64,000 nucleotides of DNA. Origin: Paratinospora sagittata (taxonomy: Eukaryota > Streptophyta > Magnoliopsida > Ranunculales > Menispermaceae). Positions 45,946-59,500 of the stretch are shown here, piece after piece. Each line of letters begins with the position of its first letter. Position 1 is the first letter of the stretch. Under the pieces are notes generated by a model. The model saw only the letters and a program-made list of their open reading frames with translations, ran no database searches and was not told the origin of the DNA. The DNA lies in NCBI GenBank assembly GCA_035771175.1, contig CM069613.1, positions 5,762,001 through 5,826,000 on the forward strand, read 5' to 3'. Made by a program: the position numbers and the translations under genes.

Positions 45946-48900
45946 GAAGGTCCATTTAAAATAATAATAATGTTATTGCCATGACTGAGATAGGTAGCTG
46001 AGCCTGATATGTAGATTCATGTAATGGTGACGGACCGACGGTGACTTAACAGGATGACGTGGTCCCAGAGCTGGTCTTTGAGTGGACATGGCTACTGTTG
46101 CCTGGTCTGTAGCCACCTGCAAATACGAAGACGTCCGTATCAAAAAAATATATATATATATATATATTTTAAGTGAAAGAAGAGCAATGGGAGGAACGAG
46201 TGGAGAGTTGACGCAGAACAGCGACAGCGATATCGGTGAATGGTGAATCGATACGTGTAGGGTTGGGCAGGAGAGGACGCACGTGGTCAGTGGACACGCG
46301 GCATGCTGTAGTTGAACAGAGAGAAGAGGTGCTCGGTGGTCGTGACTGCTGACTTGACTCTATAGGCCGTACCACAGTTGGCGTCGGGTCGACCACGTGA
46401 TCCCCCTCTCATCTTCTTGTATAATTCAGAAGTTTGCACTTGTTATTGTACCTTGTGGGACCCACTTTAAGCCCATAACTTATTAAAAAAAACATTATTT
46501 AAAAAATGAAATGTAAACATTTGTTCATGAAAATAATATAATATACCACGAAATAGTAGCTATTAGTCGACAAACTAAATATAATTAGGCTTGAGGTTCT
46601 CTCACAACTTTGAGTTTAAATGTATTTTTATTTATTTATTTTTTATTAAAAAAGTCAGTCTAAATATTATTATATAAAAGTGTTTATTAACCTGATCAAA
46701 TTAAATTTTTAAAATTAATTTAGATTAAGTTAAATAAGTAGTTTAGATTTAGTTAAGTTTTAAAATACATAACTCGATTGATTTAGGTGTTGGGTCATAG
46801 ATTTAACCCATAAAAAATTAAATAACCTGACTCAAATTGAACTCTAGTATTAGTTTCAAAGCTATAAATTTTATAATTATATATTTATAATTTATAGCTT
46901 TAGTAATTTCAAAAAAAAAACTTACTAATGCGAAGAAGCTTAACAATTATAATAACTTAAAAAAAATTATCTTTTTTGTGTCTTTTTTAGCTTAATTATG
47001 TACTTATGTCTTTTATTTATTTTACTTTATTCGTTCTTATGTGTGTTTTTTTAACTGTTCGATAAGAATTTTTATTGTTTGACTATTTCCATTTTTTAGC
47101 AATGTAAAAGTAAGTTACTGTAATAAGTAATAAGTTATGTTCATATTAAATTTTAAAAATATAAACTAACAAGAGAATTGAATCATCATCATGAGCATGA
47201 GTTTCATAATTAATAATCTAAGTCATTATAATAACATATTATGAATATTGATTAAAAGAAAAGATTACCATAATTTATTTTGTAGCAATTATTTTATAAA
47301 TTATTATTCAAAATTATTAAAATTAGGCTCAAGTCCAACTCGATCTATTGATCCAACTCAAATCAAATCTGAACTATTTAAGTTGAGTTATATTGGGTTA
47401 GAGGATAGATTGGGTTTTAAATTTAGCTACCTAAATTATTTGAGTTAGATTAAATTCTGAATTTAATTCATATACACTCCTACTATTATGTGTGAGTTTA
47501 ACACAATTAGTCTCATTAAAAAAAACAAAAAAACAAAAGAGAGAACACTTTTAAGGGTCAAAGAATTAATAATAAAATAATAGTAATAATAATAAAATAA
47601 CTATCTCTGTATCCGTCAAAAGTTTATTACGTGGATAGAGCAAATATTTTTTGTATGTACAATTGAAAATTGTGTGATTTTAGTATATTTTGGATTGAAT
47701 AATTTATAGGACCTGTAAATGATTTTTGGTAGGACCAAGCTAAGTATTAATTTCATATATACAGTAATTAAAAATATATAATTATTTGATTATATTTATT
47801 TAATAAGTGTAAAGAAGTGAATATTATTACTATTACACGAGAAAGTCACCCGAGAACATATTTCCTTATGAATAATAGCTAGTGACATTCACTTGTTTTA
47901 GCTCTAAGAAAGTCTTAAGAGGTAATGCTTTGTATAACCTCACACATGCATGCGCGAGAAAGGCTGATTAGGCGACTAATTAGAGTACACTGTACTTTAC
48001 ACTTCATATGTGTGCCTAGGATCAAATCTATCGCAATCGTACACGATCCAACAGTGTATATAAACTTGACATTTTTGAGATGATTGGATCCATTAAATCA
48101 CAACCGTAGCTATCAAGCGTAATCCAACAGTGCGCTAACAGCAACCAAATACCTACAAATTGACCCTCCTAGACTTCAATCAAAGCAACCAAAATTTAAA
48201 GTTAAATTTTAACCTCAACCTATTGTCATTGTGATACTCTGCTCTTTCATATAGATATTCTATTACTCTAAGAGAATAGGTACAACTAGAAGTTTCTTTT
48301 GCATATATCAAAGCCTATAAAATTACAAACATATAAAACTTGACAAAGAAAGCTGTGGGTATACAATAAGACTATGGAGAACTACAACCATGCATGGTTG
48401 CCTCATTATTTTGTTGGCAGAGTACTTAACTAAACCCTCTTCAACTCTCTTCCACTTGTGATAGGTGTAAAATGTCGATCAAACGAGCTAGTTGTAATTG
48501 GTGTTCGATGACTATTTGGCGTGTTAAAATTAAAAAAGAATAGAAAAAGATAGTTGAGGAAGGTTACAATTTTATGTAATTATAGTTCAGAATAAAGATA
48601 TACTACTTGTACACAACTTGGAGAGATTGATTTAAACCCTTTCATTTTTCAAAATTACAAAAGATGCTATCATGAATCTTATATATATTGATTTTCTAGC
48701 ATCCTTCTCTTTAGGCGAGAAAAGTATCATCCTCTCTTTAAGCGAGATCAATCCTTCTGAACTTAGACATAGTAGAATCGTTTAAGCTGGCCCTCCCAAC
48801 AATGACGAATAAATAGAGATACGTTCATGCTTAAACTCAAGACCTGAACCTCAACTCTATTTATACTCAGTTCCTCAACTAACTGAGTTATCAGCTGTTG

Positions 48901-50276
48901 GTTATTATAGTGCTCTATTATTAACCTTAGCTCCCTTTAATTGACATGTAAATGAACAAAATAAAAGAATATTATTTTACTGTTGTTAAAAAAGTGGCCT
49001 TGAAATTTAAATTAAGGTTTTAGGTTCAACTCTTGACACTGTCTCATCCAAGGATTAATGGGTCAAGAGCGGGTCTGATACCTTTTCAAGAGTGCAATAT
49101 AATGATAGAGCTAGTTAAATGTCGACTTAGCCCTCGACAAAATAGTTAGAGGAAACATTAGTCGTCCCGTGTAGTTGGAAGACGGAGTTAGAGTTGAGTT
49201 GACCTTTAAGACTTGATAAATAGTAAAAATGTATATATATATATATGTACGTTGCACTTGATTTTTATTAAAAAAATAATTAAAATAAAATAATTTTTTA
49301 TAGGAAAAATAAGATATTTTGCCTTTTAATATGATCAAAATAATTAAAATTATTAAAAAATATGGATATGGACAATTATGAGTAAAACTTAGATCTTAGA
49401 AGGATAAATTAAAAAAAAAAATTAAAATGTCTACAAAGTAGGGTATAGGAAAAAACTAAAAATTAATTAATTGTCAATTTATTATTTTAATCTCATTAAC
49501 AATAAAATTATTATTTTTAAATAAAAATAAGATAAACTTTTTTAAAGGTATTATAAGGTTAAAAAAGGTTTCACAAAAGTTTTCAAAGTATTTTTATTAT
49601 ATATATAGTATATATAATATTACGCGTTGATTGCGTGATATAAGTTGTTGTCGCATAATTTAAGGCAATTCAATTATTTGTAATATAAAAAATGTGTGTT
49701 AAAAAAAATATGTAAACTAATTATTTTATATATATATATATATATATATTGGAAAGGTTGTTAAAATATTTTAAAAAATAAAAAAATAAAATAAAAAGAA
49801 AGAGGAAGGTAGGGACTAGGGACGACGTTCTCCCGGGGTGACGCTAACCCCTGCCAATTTGATCCTAAAGCCAATGGTGTATCGTGGGGACCACACTGAA
49901 GTCAGCGTCCTTTGACACGTGTTTTCCTGAAGACATTTCACAAAGTGGGATTCTCCCCACCAAGTCCTCCCTCCTCCCGTGAAAATTCCGTATTTATATT
50001 CAACTAATTAATAAAATCAAACTTTCCAAAATAAAAGAAAAAGATATTTAACAAATAATAAATAAATAAATGGTTACCACCTTCTAAAGACACATCCAAT
50101 GGTGCTTACGTGGAAATATCTAGTGAAGCCAAAACAGGGAACAGCGTACGACATGGATGCACATGAGCGCTTCCCCCAACCCCCAAAGCAAAACCCATCC
50201 GTTGAAAGACGGACGCAGCAGACAGATAGGACATTTCAAGTCATTTTCAGTCAAAGCCGAGGATAAAAAAGTAATT
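45946..50276. other. AT-rich intergenic region upstream of the PEAPOD gene
   Basis: No gene is visible. A short GC-richer island at 46010-46420 carries an open minus frame (46396-46169) rich in Ser, Pro and Arg without family resemblance. Short AT microsatellites lie near 46148-46167 and 49731-49750. A G-box CACGTG stands at 49916-49921. Parts near 46730-47460 read like decayed MITE sequence (repeated aactcgat and gggtt phrases). Confidence 0.5.
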
Positions 50277-50374
50277 ACGTGGCATAATGAACAAACCACC
50301 TTTACGTGGCAGCCTGGGGTGCTTCGCTTGGAGATAAAACCCTCCCTTTCCAGTTCCCGGTGCTGCTATAAAAA
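50277..50374 (+). promoter_or_regulatory. Candidate proximal promoter of the PEAPOD gene
   Basis: Two ACGTGG elements (50277-50282 and 50304-50309), of the type bound by plant bZIP and bHLH factors, precede a TATA-like tataaaaata at 50367. The latter lies about 190 bp upstream of the chosen ATG. The intervening sequence would be the 5' untranslated region. Confidence 0.45.
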
Positions 50375-50558
50375 TAAAAATAAAAAAACAAAAACCAAAA
50401 AAATGAAATAATTTTTTTTTCCTCCTGATCTGTTGGAGTGAGAGTGAGATTTTCAGAAACAAAATCGCAAAGCTTCGAATTTTTTGTTTTATTTTATTTT
50501 TGGGGGATTTGAGTGGGAAAAGAGGGTTCCGGCGGGGTTCTCGCCGGAATCGGAGGAG

Positions 50559-53500
50559 ATGAGGTCGGCGGAGGCGATTTTCCGGTCGCCTCTGGACAAG
50601 CCTTTGGGACAACTCACCGAAGAAGATATATCGCAGCTGACGCGTGAAGATTGCCGGAGATATCTCAAGGAAAAAGGTCTCATTTTTAGGTTTTTTTTTG
50701 GGTCTCTGTTACGGACAATTCGGTGCATTTGCAACTTGAACTGGCGTGTGGTTTTGTTGTTGTTGATTGTGTTGAATTTCAGGAATGCGACGTCCATCGT
50801 GGAACAAATCTCAGGCGATAGAGCAAGTGATTTCACTGAAAACCCTGCTCGAAACGAGGTCCGATTCCGACGCCGTTCCCGAGCAGCAAGAGCAGAGGAT
50901 CCATGTTTCCCGGCCGCCGGAAAACCCGCCGGACGTGAGCTCTCGAGCTGGAACTCCGAAATTTTTTTTCCCTAAATTACTATAATTTTCATTAAAATAT
51001 TGGATCTTATCTTATCTTTTATTTTTTTAAGGGTTTGGATTTTATAATATATTTTTTGTTTGTGTTGTAGGTCCGGTTGAGTGCAGAGAATGTAAAGAGC
51101 GGCGGCGATATCCAAGTGTCGGCGAATGAAGCGGTTTCGTATCGGCGGAGAGATCCGCCGAAACCGGTTTTTCGGAGTGACGTGTCGTGCCGGTCTCCCG
51201 TTACACACGCTGCCATCGCTTCCCCCAGGTTTTTATCTCTATTTGCTTTCCTCTGATTGTTGCTGGTTTGATCTGAAGATTAATTGCATTTTCGAGGACA
51301 ATCAACAAGTTGTTGAGCGCTAATTTAAGGTCATTAGTTGATAATGCAATGGGATTTGGCCTCTTTATTGGGTTTGGGGGAATGATAATGATGAATGATG
51401 ATGATGGGAGACGTAAATGAGGAGCATCAGAGAAAGCAAGAGATTTTGATTAGGCCCTAAAAATTGTTGTAGGCCCGGCTTTTGTGGTTGGAAAGTCCAC
51501 CCCCCACCCCAATTGGAGTTGAATCTGATGACTTGACAAAAAAAAAGTTGAATATGATGGGTTGGTCTTATCCGTCGTTCAATATGTTGGTGTCTGATGA
51601 TCCTGGAAAATTCTGCTCTAACAGTGACTGTATAGTAGTAAGGATCACATGATGGGCTCTCCTTATTCTTGTCATTGACATTTTTTTGTTTTAGGAATAG
51701 GGGATTAGATCCTTGCATTGCATGAATAATCATTGTTAGCATAATTTTACCTTCCAAATTTAAAAAAAAAAATTCTTAATTTTTTTGAAAATAGTGAATT
51801 TGAGTTTTTTTAGTTTTTTCAAAAAGATTTTTTTCTTTTTCTTTTTCAAACAAAAACGTTTTGAGAGTTCTGGTTCCAAAATTTCAAGAAGACAACCATT
51901 TGTTTTTATTTTGTCTTTTTTTTTTCTTTGTTTTCCTTTGAAAATTTTAGAGTTGTATTAAAAAGCTGTTGGGTTGTTCAAATGCAAGCCAACCAAAAAC
52001 TTGTCCAAGAGTTTTTTTTGTTTTGAAAAACAAAAATAAACAATTTTTTAGTTAGTGATTTCCACCATTTGGGCAAGTTCATATTAATTAGACAGTTTAA
52101 CAAGGCCTTTTTGTTTTAGAAAACAAATGAAAACATTTTTGGATGTATTGTTATCAAATTCTCAGGACCGCTTGCATCTTGAAGGACAGCAATTGATTTG
52201 GAAATAATAGTTGTGGCAGTGATTCAAGGTTTTTGATCTGTGTTGATTAATGCATTTTGATGCTTACTATTCACATCTCACCTTAATAGTGGATTCTAGC
52301 TGTAAACTATTTTCTTCTGTTAGATTGAGGAGCATTCATTGAACATTGACAATATCAAAGAATTATTTCGGCAAACTGGTTTTTATAATGAATTTTCTTT
52401 AGGAATATCTTATTTTTAATTTCTCTAGGATTTATCATATTTGTTGATGAGGTAATGGTTACATCTTTACAAATCCTCAAATGATCAAGCTTTCTATAAA
52501 TGTGAATTTTTCCTCTAGGTGCTCAGATGCATATCATTGTGATGGTACAGTACTGAGAGAGAAGAACGGGCAAGATTAAGAGGGAAAAAAATCAATGTCA
52601 ATCATTAATCAGTAATAGGGTGGTTTCCAAATTACATCTTAAAATATTTATAACTAATTTTAACTTCTAAACTGATACCAACTAGGAGGACGCTTAAACA
52701 AACCCAAATTCCATGTAAAATACCAATTAAAATATAACTTGAAAATAAATAACACCCAAATAATATAAAATAAAAAATAAAAATAAAATCCTAATTAGAC
52801 TTGGACTGGAACTCGTGTTTGTCCTGCATCACATTTCCACTTTTTCCTCTTATGCTTTTAAGATAATGCCTTTGTGTGTGTGTGTGTGTGTGTGTGGTTG
52901 GATGGCAACAACGATATTTACTATAGTTATGTAGGGGTAACAAAATTTCTTTGAACTCAATTGTCCAACTTAGAATAAGCTGGTCCAGACAAAATTATTA
53001 AATAACTGGCTCAAATCTGGACAAAGCCCTTCCATCTAGATTTAAATCTGAGCCGGGTTATTTTTTGTCCGAATTTTGTACATATTCACTAAACTATTTC
53101 ACCTTTATTCATTTAGACTTTACTTGTCTGAAGTTTGTTATCATAAACATTTAGAGTTTTTAATTTTGATATTGTATTTTTTACATATACGAGAAACTTA
53201 AGATGGGAAAACATATCTTTATTAGTTTAAGATAACAAAATAATAAAAAAGTGTATACACCAACCTAACCTGCACATTGTCTTTATTCACTACCAACCTT
53301 TAAGTTGTTCAATGTTACTTCAACAACACGAGATTTTATGATATCTGCTGTTAAATGTAATTTGATGGCTAAATTATACTACAATTATATATATATATAT
53401 ATAATAAAATTAAAAGGCTTATAATTCGGACAAAATCAATGGCCTAGTTTTGAAATCGGGCTAGGTCTAAACTATAGATTTGTTAAAATAAGGTGTTGTT

Positions 53501-56500
53501 CAGATCCCCATTTTTTTCAGCCCTACAGTTATGCTTGTATAGCTATCTCATGGAGTAATGGGAGGATCCCAAGATTAGAAAAGAAAGAATTATAATAAAA
53601 ACACCGACTCTCAAAGACTACAAGTTGGAAGTTGGAACTCAAGAATGTATTGACCTTTGGACCTGTCTACCTCCTTATAGCTAATGATGGATGTAGTTTC
53701 AAGAGTTCAATTTCATATATTTCTTTCTCAGTTAAGAACCCCCTTTCATGCAAAGAAAATTTGCTTGAGTATTATACATTGAAGTAAGAAAAGTCGCTTT
53801 AGTGTATGAAGTTTATGCCCTTGCAGAATATAAGCAATACATGCATGATGCTTATCTCTTTTGTTGGAGGAATTTGCTAGCGTCAATAACTTGGGCGTTA
53901 GTTGATACCCATCTTCCTAAATAGTTAAGGAGAAAAGCCCTCAACCTATTAGAAATGCTTGATATAGGGTGCAAAGTCATTTAAAGAGCGGGGAACAGGC
54001 TTTCTATGTTCTTTATGGGTTTTACTATGTGTCAAAATGTTTTGAAATATGTTACTATAAAATTCTGAAGTTTTGGTCTTTTAAACAAATGATCAACATC
54101 TCTTCTAAATGTTTGAAGAACATTTTTTATCATAAAGGGCATAACTATCCGTCCTTATAATCCTTTTGGATTGTGAAAAAAGAAGCTTAATGTAATCATC
54201 TTACATTGAAACACCTTCATGTCTGGTTCTCCCACCGGTGGGGCCACGTTCTCGGGATTGGACTTGGTAGTCCGAGTCCAGTGTGGTTCGAGTGGAAAAA
54301 CAAGGCGTGGAAAGTGAGATTGGCAGTCCAGTTAGGCACACCGTGAGGCTAACTACAATAGAATGTGAGTAAGCCAAGCAAATATGCCTTGATCCTTTGC
54401 TACAATTTGATATTTTTATTTGTTCTTCAACTGTGCGGATCTAGTGGCATGTCTACCCCTCCATGGAAGGCCATTTTTCACATATTTTTTTAAAAACAAA
54501 ATTCTACAGATTGAGTGCCTGCACGACGTCAAAATGGATGATGATGAATGAAGCAATCACGAACCACTTTTAGTGATTGTAATATATATGAGAGAGAATG
54601 AGTAGGAGTTAAAGACATCAACTTCCAATAGAAGGTTGCTAGGTAGATTGTTGGCACTCCAAGTTTAAGGAATGAATATTTCTTCTAACAATTGTGTTAG
54701 TAGCGGTGTTCTAATTGCTTGGGATGTTAGATTAGTCAAAGTCTATGAGCATTAAGTTGGGGAATTCTCAATCTCTGTTCTGGTGAATTTAGGCAAATGT
54801 AGCAATTGGTGGCTAATAGTTGTGTATTGCCCAACAAGGAGAAAAGTATGGCCTTTCAGTATGACTAGAAGTTGACACAAACAGAACACTTTTTGCGGAA
54901 ATTACACAAAATCTTCACTAAATTTTCAAAATAAAAAACTCTAACCAAAAAACAAAAAATCAAATTTATTATCACAACAATAACTTCTCAAAAGAAATCC
55001 CAAAAGAAGAAAGAAAGAAAAAAATCAAATTAACCAAAAGAACACAAAAATTTAAACCTAACCTTGGAGTGTTCATCCTAATCACATGCTTCTCATCTTC
55101 GCTTTCCTTCCTCAAAACCCACAAATACCTCACTTCCTATTTTCAAAATTTAAAAACCCAATGCCAAGAAATTTGAGGCTTCTCTTCCTTTTTCTCAACT
55201 CAAATCTCTCCATATTTATTATTGTAGATATTCAAATTTGAAATCTTTGTATATTCTAGTCAGCTTGAAATGGGTTTTATTTGGCTAAAATATTATATAA
55301 GCAATCTACTACTCTCAGAATTTAGTTGGTTGATTTAGAGGTTGGTTCACTGAAAAACTTTCAAAATAGAAAAATCAGCTTACCAAATGTGAAATTTAGT
55401 TGAATTTGAATCTTTTGTTGACTGAATCAATAGTATATTGTTTCAGTCAATTATTTCAATCACTATACTTGGAGTTTTCTAAAATTTTCTTATGAAATAG
55501 CTTTATAGAAGCTTGTTGCCAACATCAAAACTGTCTTCAAAATATTAAAACAATGTAAACGCATATTAAACATGCTTGTTACGTCAAAATGAACATGAAA
55601 GACGTAATCAAAGAAATACGTTGAAAGGAACTTTGTAATCATTAACGCATTTAGAAGTTTATTTTGCTTGAGAGTTGGAAATTTATAAACATTTGAAATA
55701 TGAAGAATGAGTTTTTCAAAATTAAAAATCCAATGGGTCAACCTACTTTGATAGTTGAAGTGAATGAGCATTTACCTAATGACGTAATGATTATTTTTGA
55801 GTCTTAGAATTCTATTTGATTATTCATATATGTTGATGTCAAAAATTGGATCAATTATCAGTTCTCTATATTAGAAAGAGGAGCCATCATGTTCACCACC
55901 AAAGTTTATACAACCAGAAGAGACGCCATCAAAGTGAGGTTAGTGACATGGTGTGTTACCAAACAATGCTTTTCCCAGGCATAAGTCAATGAATTAGTTG
56001 TAGGGAATTAGGGTTTCTCCATAGATAAGAAAAGTGACATAGATAGGGAATTAGGGTTTCTCCCAGGCACAAGCCAAATGTACTTTTCTGGTGGTTGGCA
56101 TTGCTTATAGTCACATTCTTGTTTCCTAACTATTCATCCTTATCAAAATCTCTTGATCTTGGCCCTTGAAACTCCCAAAACTTTTCACATGCAATTATAG
56201 TTCATGTGGGTACTACGAGAGTCGTACATGTCATTTTATTATATTCTTAAAACATGGATGCATTCTCGTTGCGCTCATCTTCTTGTGCTTCCTTAGATGG
56301 TCAGGTCTTGTGCTTGTTCTTCCTTCAAGCTCATGTGCGTTTTTTCCTAAAACTTCATGTGCATTTCGGTTGTTACTCGTCTTCACGTGCTTCCATGGGT
56401 CACATGGTCTTGGACTTGTTCTTCTACGTTAGCTTGCACATATTCAAGTTGTGCTCATTTTATATGCTTCTTTTAAATGGTCACACGGTCTGGAGTGCAT

Positions 56501-59500
56501 TCTTCTTTAGAAGCTCATCTATGGCTGCAAGCAACCATCTTATGTAGGCTATTAGGTTTGGCTTTCCCTATTGAATAGAAAGTCGGAATATAAGAGACAT
56601 TGGTTGAACACTCAAGATCGGATGTTGCTTGTGAGCTCCCATCGGACGCTCACCATTGGTTGTTTAGTTATTAATGGCTTTGGGATTCTATAGCCTATGC
56701 ACTTGCCTTTAGGGGATCGAAGTTGGATGAATCTCCAGTGGTTCCTTTCATTGGTGTCATCCCACGTTTTTGGTTGCGCTCGTCCTCACGTGCTTCTTTA
56801 TAAGGTCACATAGTGTTGGGCAAGTGATTAGGTTGTGTTTGTGCTCATGTGCTTCCTTAGACGGTCAGATGGTCTCTAGTGGATACTCTATCATAGTCAG
56901 GCCTCTAAAGTCTCAATGTGTTTTTTCATTGGAAGTTGAATACTTAATATTTACTTCTAATGATTTTTCGTTCTATGTGCATCTTAATAGATTCGTGGTT
57001 CTTTACTTAGTGTTGATTGACTTTTGGTGATCATTTTCTAAAAATTTGAACAGTCTATCAAGTTCTCCATATTTTGTTGATCGAGAAGTTTACTATCATG
57101 GTCTAACCATTTCCTGGTCATGAGTAGTGTGGCCAATGGAGGGGACTCCATATATATTTTTTCCTTTATGGAGAGCATCCCTCCCTCGAGGAGAGACCAT
57201 TGGAAGGTGGTGTGTCTTGCGGTGTTATGGTCCTTATGGAAGGAGATGAATAGGAGGGTTTTTTATAATGTGTTAGAGTCCGGCTGTCAAAGTGTGGGAG
57301 CAATCTCACCTTTTAGACTCTTTTTGGGTAACAAATAGTAAGTTGTCTAATGGGTATAAGTTGGGTGATTGACTTAGAGGTTGGGAAAACTTTGTGTAAA
57401 TCTTATATTGCGGTCCTTGGTGGGATCTAGTTGTACAGTTTTCATACTTACATATATATAATACTTAGTTTCTTTAAAAAAAGAAAAAAAAGAAGTTTAC
57501 CATCATGAATGGTGATAAGAAGAGGGGGAGGGATCAGATAGGAGTGTTGTTTCTTCCAAAGAAGATCAACCAGGATGCTCATACCTGTGCTGAATCTACC
57601 GCATCATAATTTTGATTAGATTATTGGTTTTCCATCTCAATATATGAGGTCATAGCTTTTCAATATGGGTGGTATGTTTTACACGTTTTGCTGAAACAAT
57701 GTATATGTCCATGCTGTTGGTTAAGTTTGTAAGAATAAATTGATCCAGAACTCATTATATTTGCAGAAACATGAGCTCAACAGATGAGATGGTTGGTCAA
57801 ATGACAATATTCTATTGTGGCAAGGTGAATGTTTATGATGGCATTCCTGTTAACATGGTAATGAAGTTTGTCTCCTTTGTTTCTATCTGGTGTTAAATCC
57901 CATAATTTTTTGGTTTTCTGATCCAATTGATTGACATTTAGGCAAGAGCAATCATGCAACTTGCAGCGAGCCCTGCCCATCTGCCTCAGGATTCTCCCCC
58001 TGCTACGACTGTAGCACTTCGACTCTTTCCGCGCCAACTACAAATAGAGTCCACCAGACCAGGCCTTACTTCTGCTGCAGCCTCTCCCATTAATCAAAAT
58101 GGTAGGCTCTGTCACAGATGGTAGACCTTATGTTTCCTCTTTCAGTTAATAAATGTGATTCACGTGTGGGATTTGAACTCGTTACCTTCTGGCCAGCTCA
58201 CTTGTCCATGAGTTACCATCCTAAATAATCTTGGATTAAACCATGGATAGGGAGAGCTGCTGAATGCAAAATGCACTTCTTACATTGAGTCGGTGAAACA
58301 ATCTTGGATGTTGATGTTTTGTGTTGAACTCACAACACTGTTCAAAGTGGTAACTCATGGAGTACTGGATGCTTTTCCCATTAATATGTGGTGTGATTTT
58401 CACTGCAGTAGTTGAAAACTCTCAGCAATACAGGGAAGGAGGAATGCTGTCTCAAGAAGTTGACCATGGTATGGACATATACTGATCCTTTGTTGTCATA
58501 AAATGTTTTTGTATAATCCAAAGCCACCTCTTCAATTTCTTCTCAAAGGGACTATGAAGGTAGATGTTTGAAATTTGAACTAAAACTTTATCAATGTTGT
58601 TATTTTGCTAGCTAAGTCAACTTTTCTAATTGATGCAAAAAGTGGATATGGGATAACGAGTAAATAAGTTTGTGAATGATAGTTGATATCAGCCTTAGAT
58701 TGTTTTTTAATGGTCTTTGCGTATCCATGCTGATGTTTTTTTTTCTTGTGCAGAGTGCCCAGCAAGCAGAAAGGCGTCTCTGCAGAGATACCTCGAAAAG
58801 AGAAAAGACAGGTATTGTATTAGTTGATTAACTTGATTAAAACTTCTTTGTGGAGGAGTTCAAATGGCGTTGAAAAACATCAATTTCACTCTTTTTTCCT
58901 TTCTTTTTTACTTGTTTACCTTTAGCAGAAGATTCAAAATAAAAAAAAAGATTGGGGCATCATCTTGTTCTAGCTTAGAGATGTACCAGAACCATCAAAT
59001 GAGGGGTCAGAATCCAAATGAGCAGTCAAGCCGAAGTAGTACATGCTCCCCACCCGAATCCAGACTGCTACATGCTCCTTCAAGTGGCAACTCAAATGAG
59101 GACCAAGCCAAGTACATTGGGCTCTCTGTTGATCTGAATGATAATGGTAAGCTACAATCCTTTCAGTCTTGGCTCATTTTACTAGCAGAAAGTGGTTACA
59201 CCATTATATTTTTTATGAATTACATAACCAAATAATAAATAGGACATGGTTGAGGTGTAACTCAACGAGCTGGTTGACCACATGGTTCCAAGCCTTTCTT
59301 TCAATTGCTTAATGCTGAGTATGAGCAAATGTATGGATTGTTATAAAGGGGGGCATGTGCTGGATCTTTTGGAGCTGTGGCCAGCCAAGAGGAAGTTTTC
59401 AACTGGTCATTGATCTATTATTGTGGGACCCAATGCATTTAGTTATGGATACTAGAATAGTTTGGATGGAGATCTTTAATTGCTCTCCATGTTTTGTCAG

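Noticed and set aside
58130..58220. tRNA-like B box on the minus strand in PEAPOD intron 5
   Set aside because: A short GAGTTCAAATCC match alone, without a clear A box, tail or duplication, is not enough to call a SINE.
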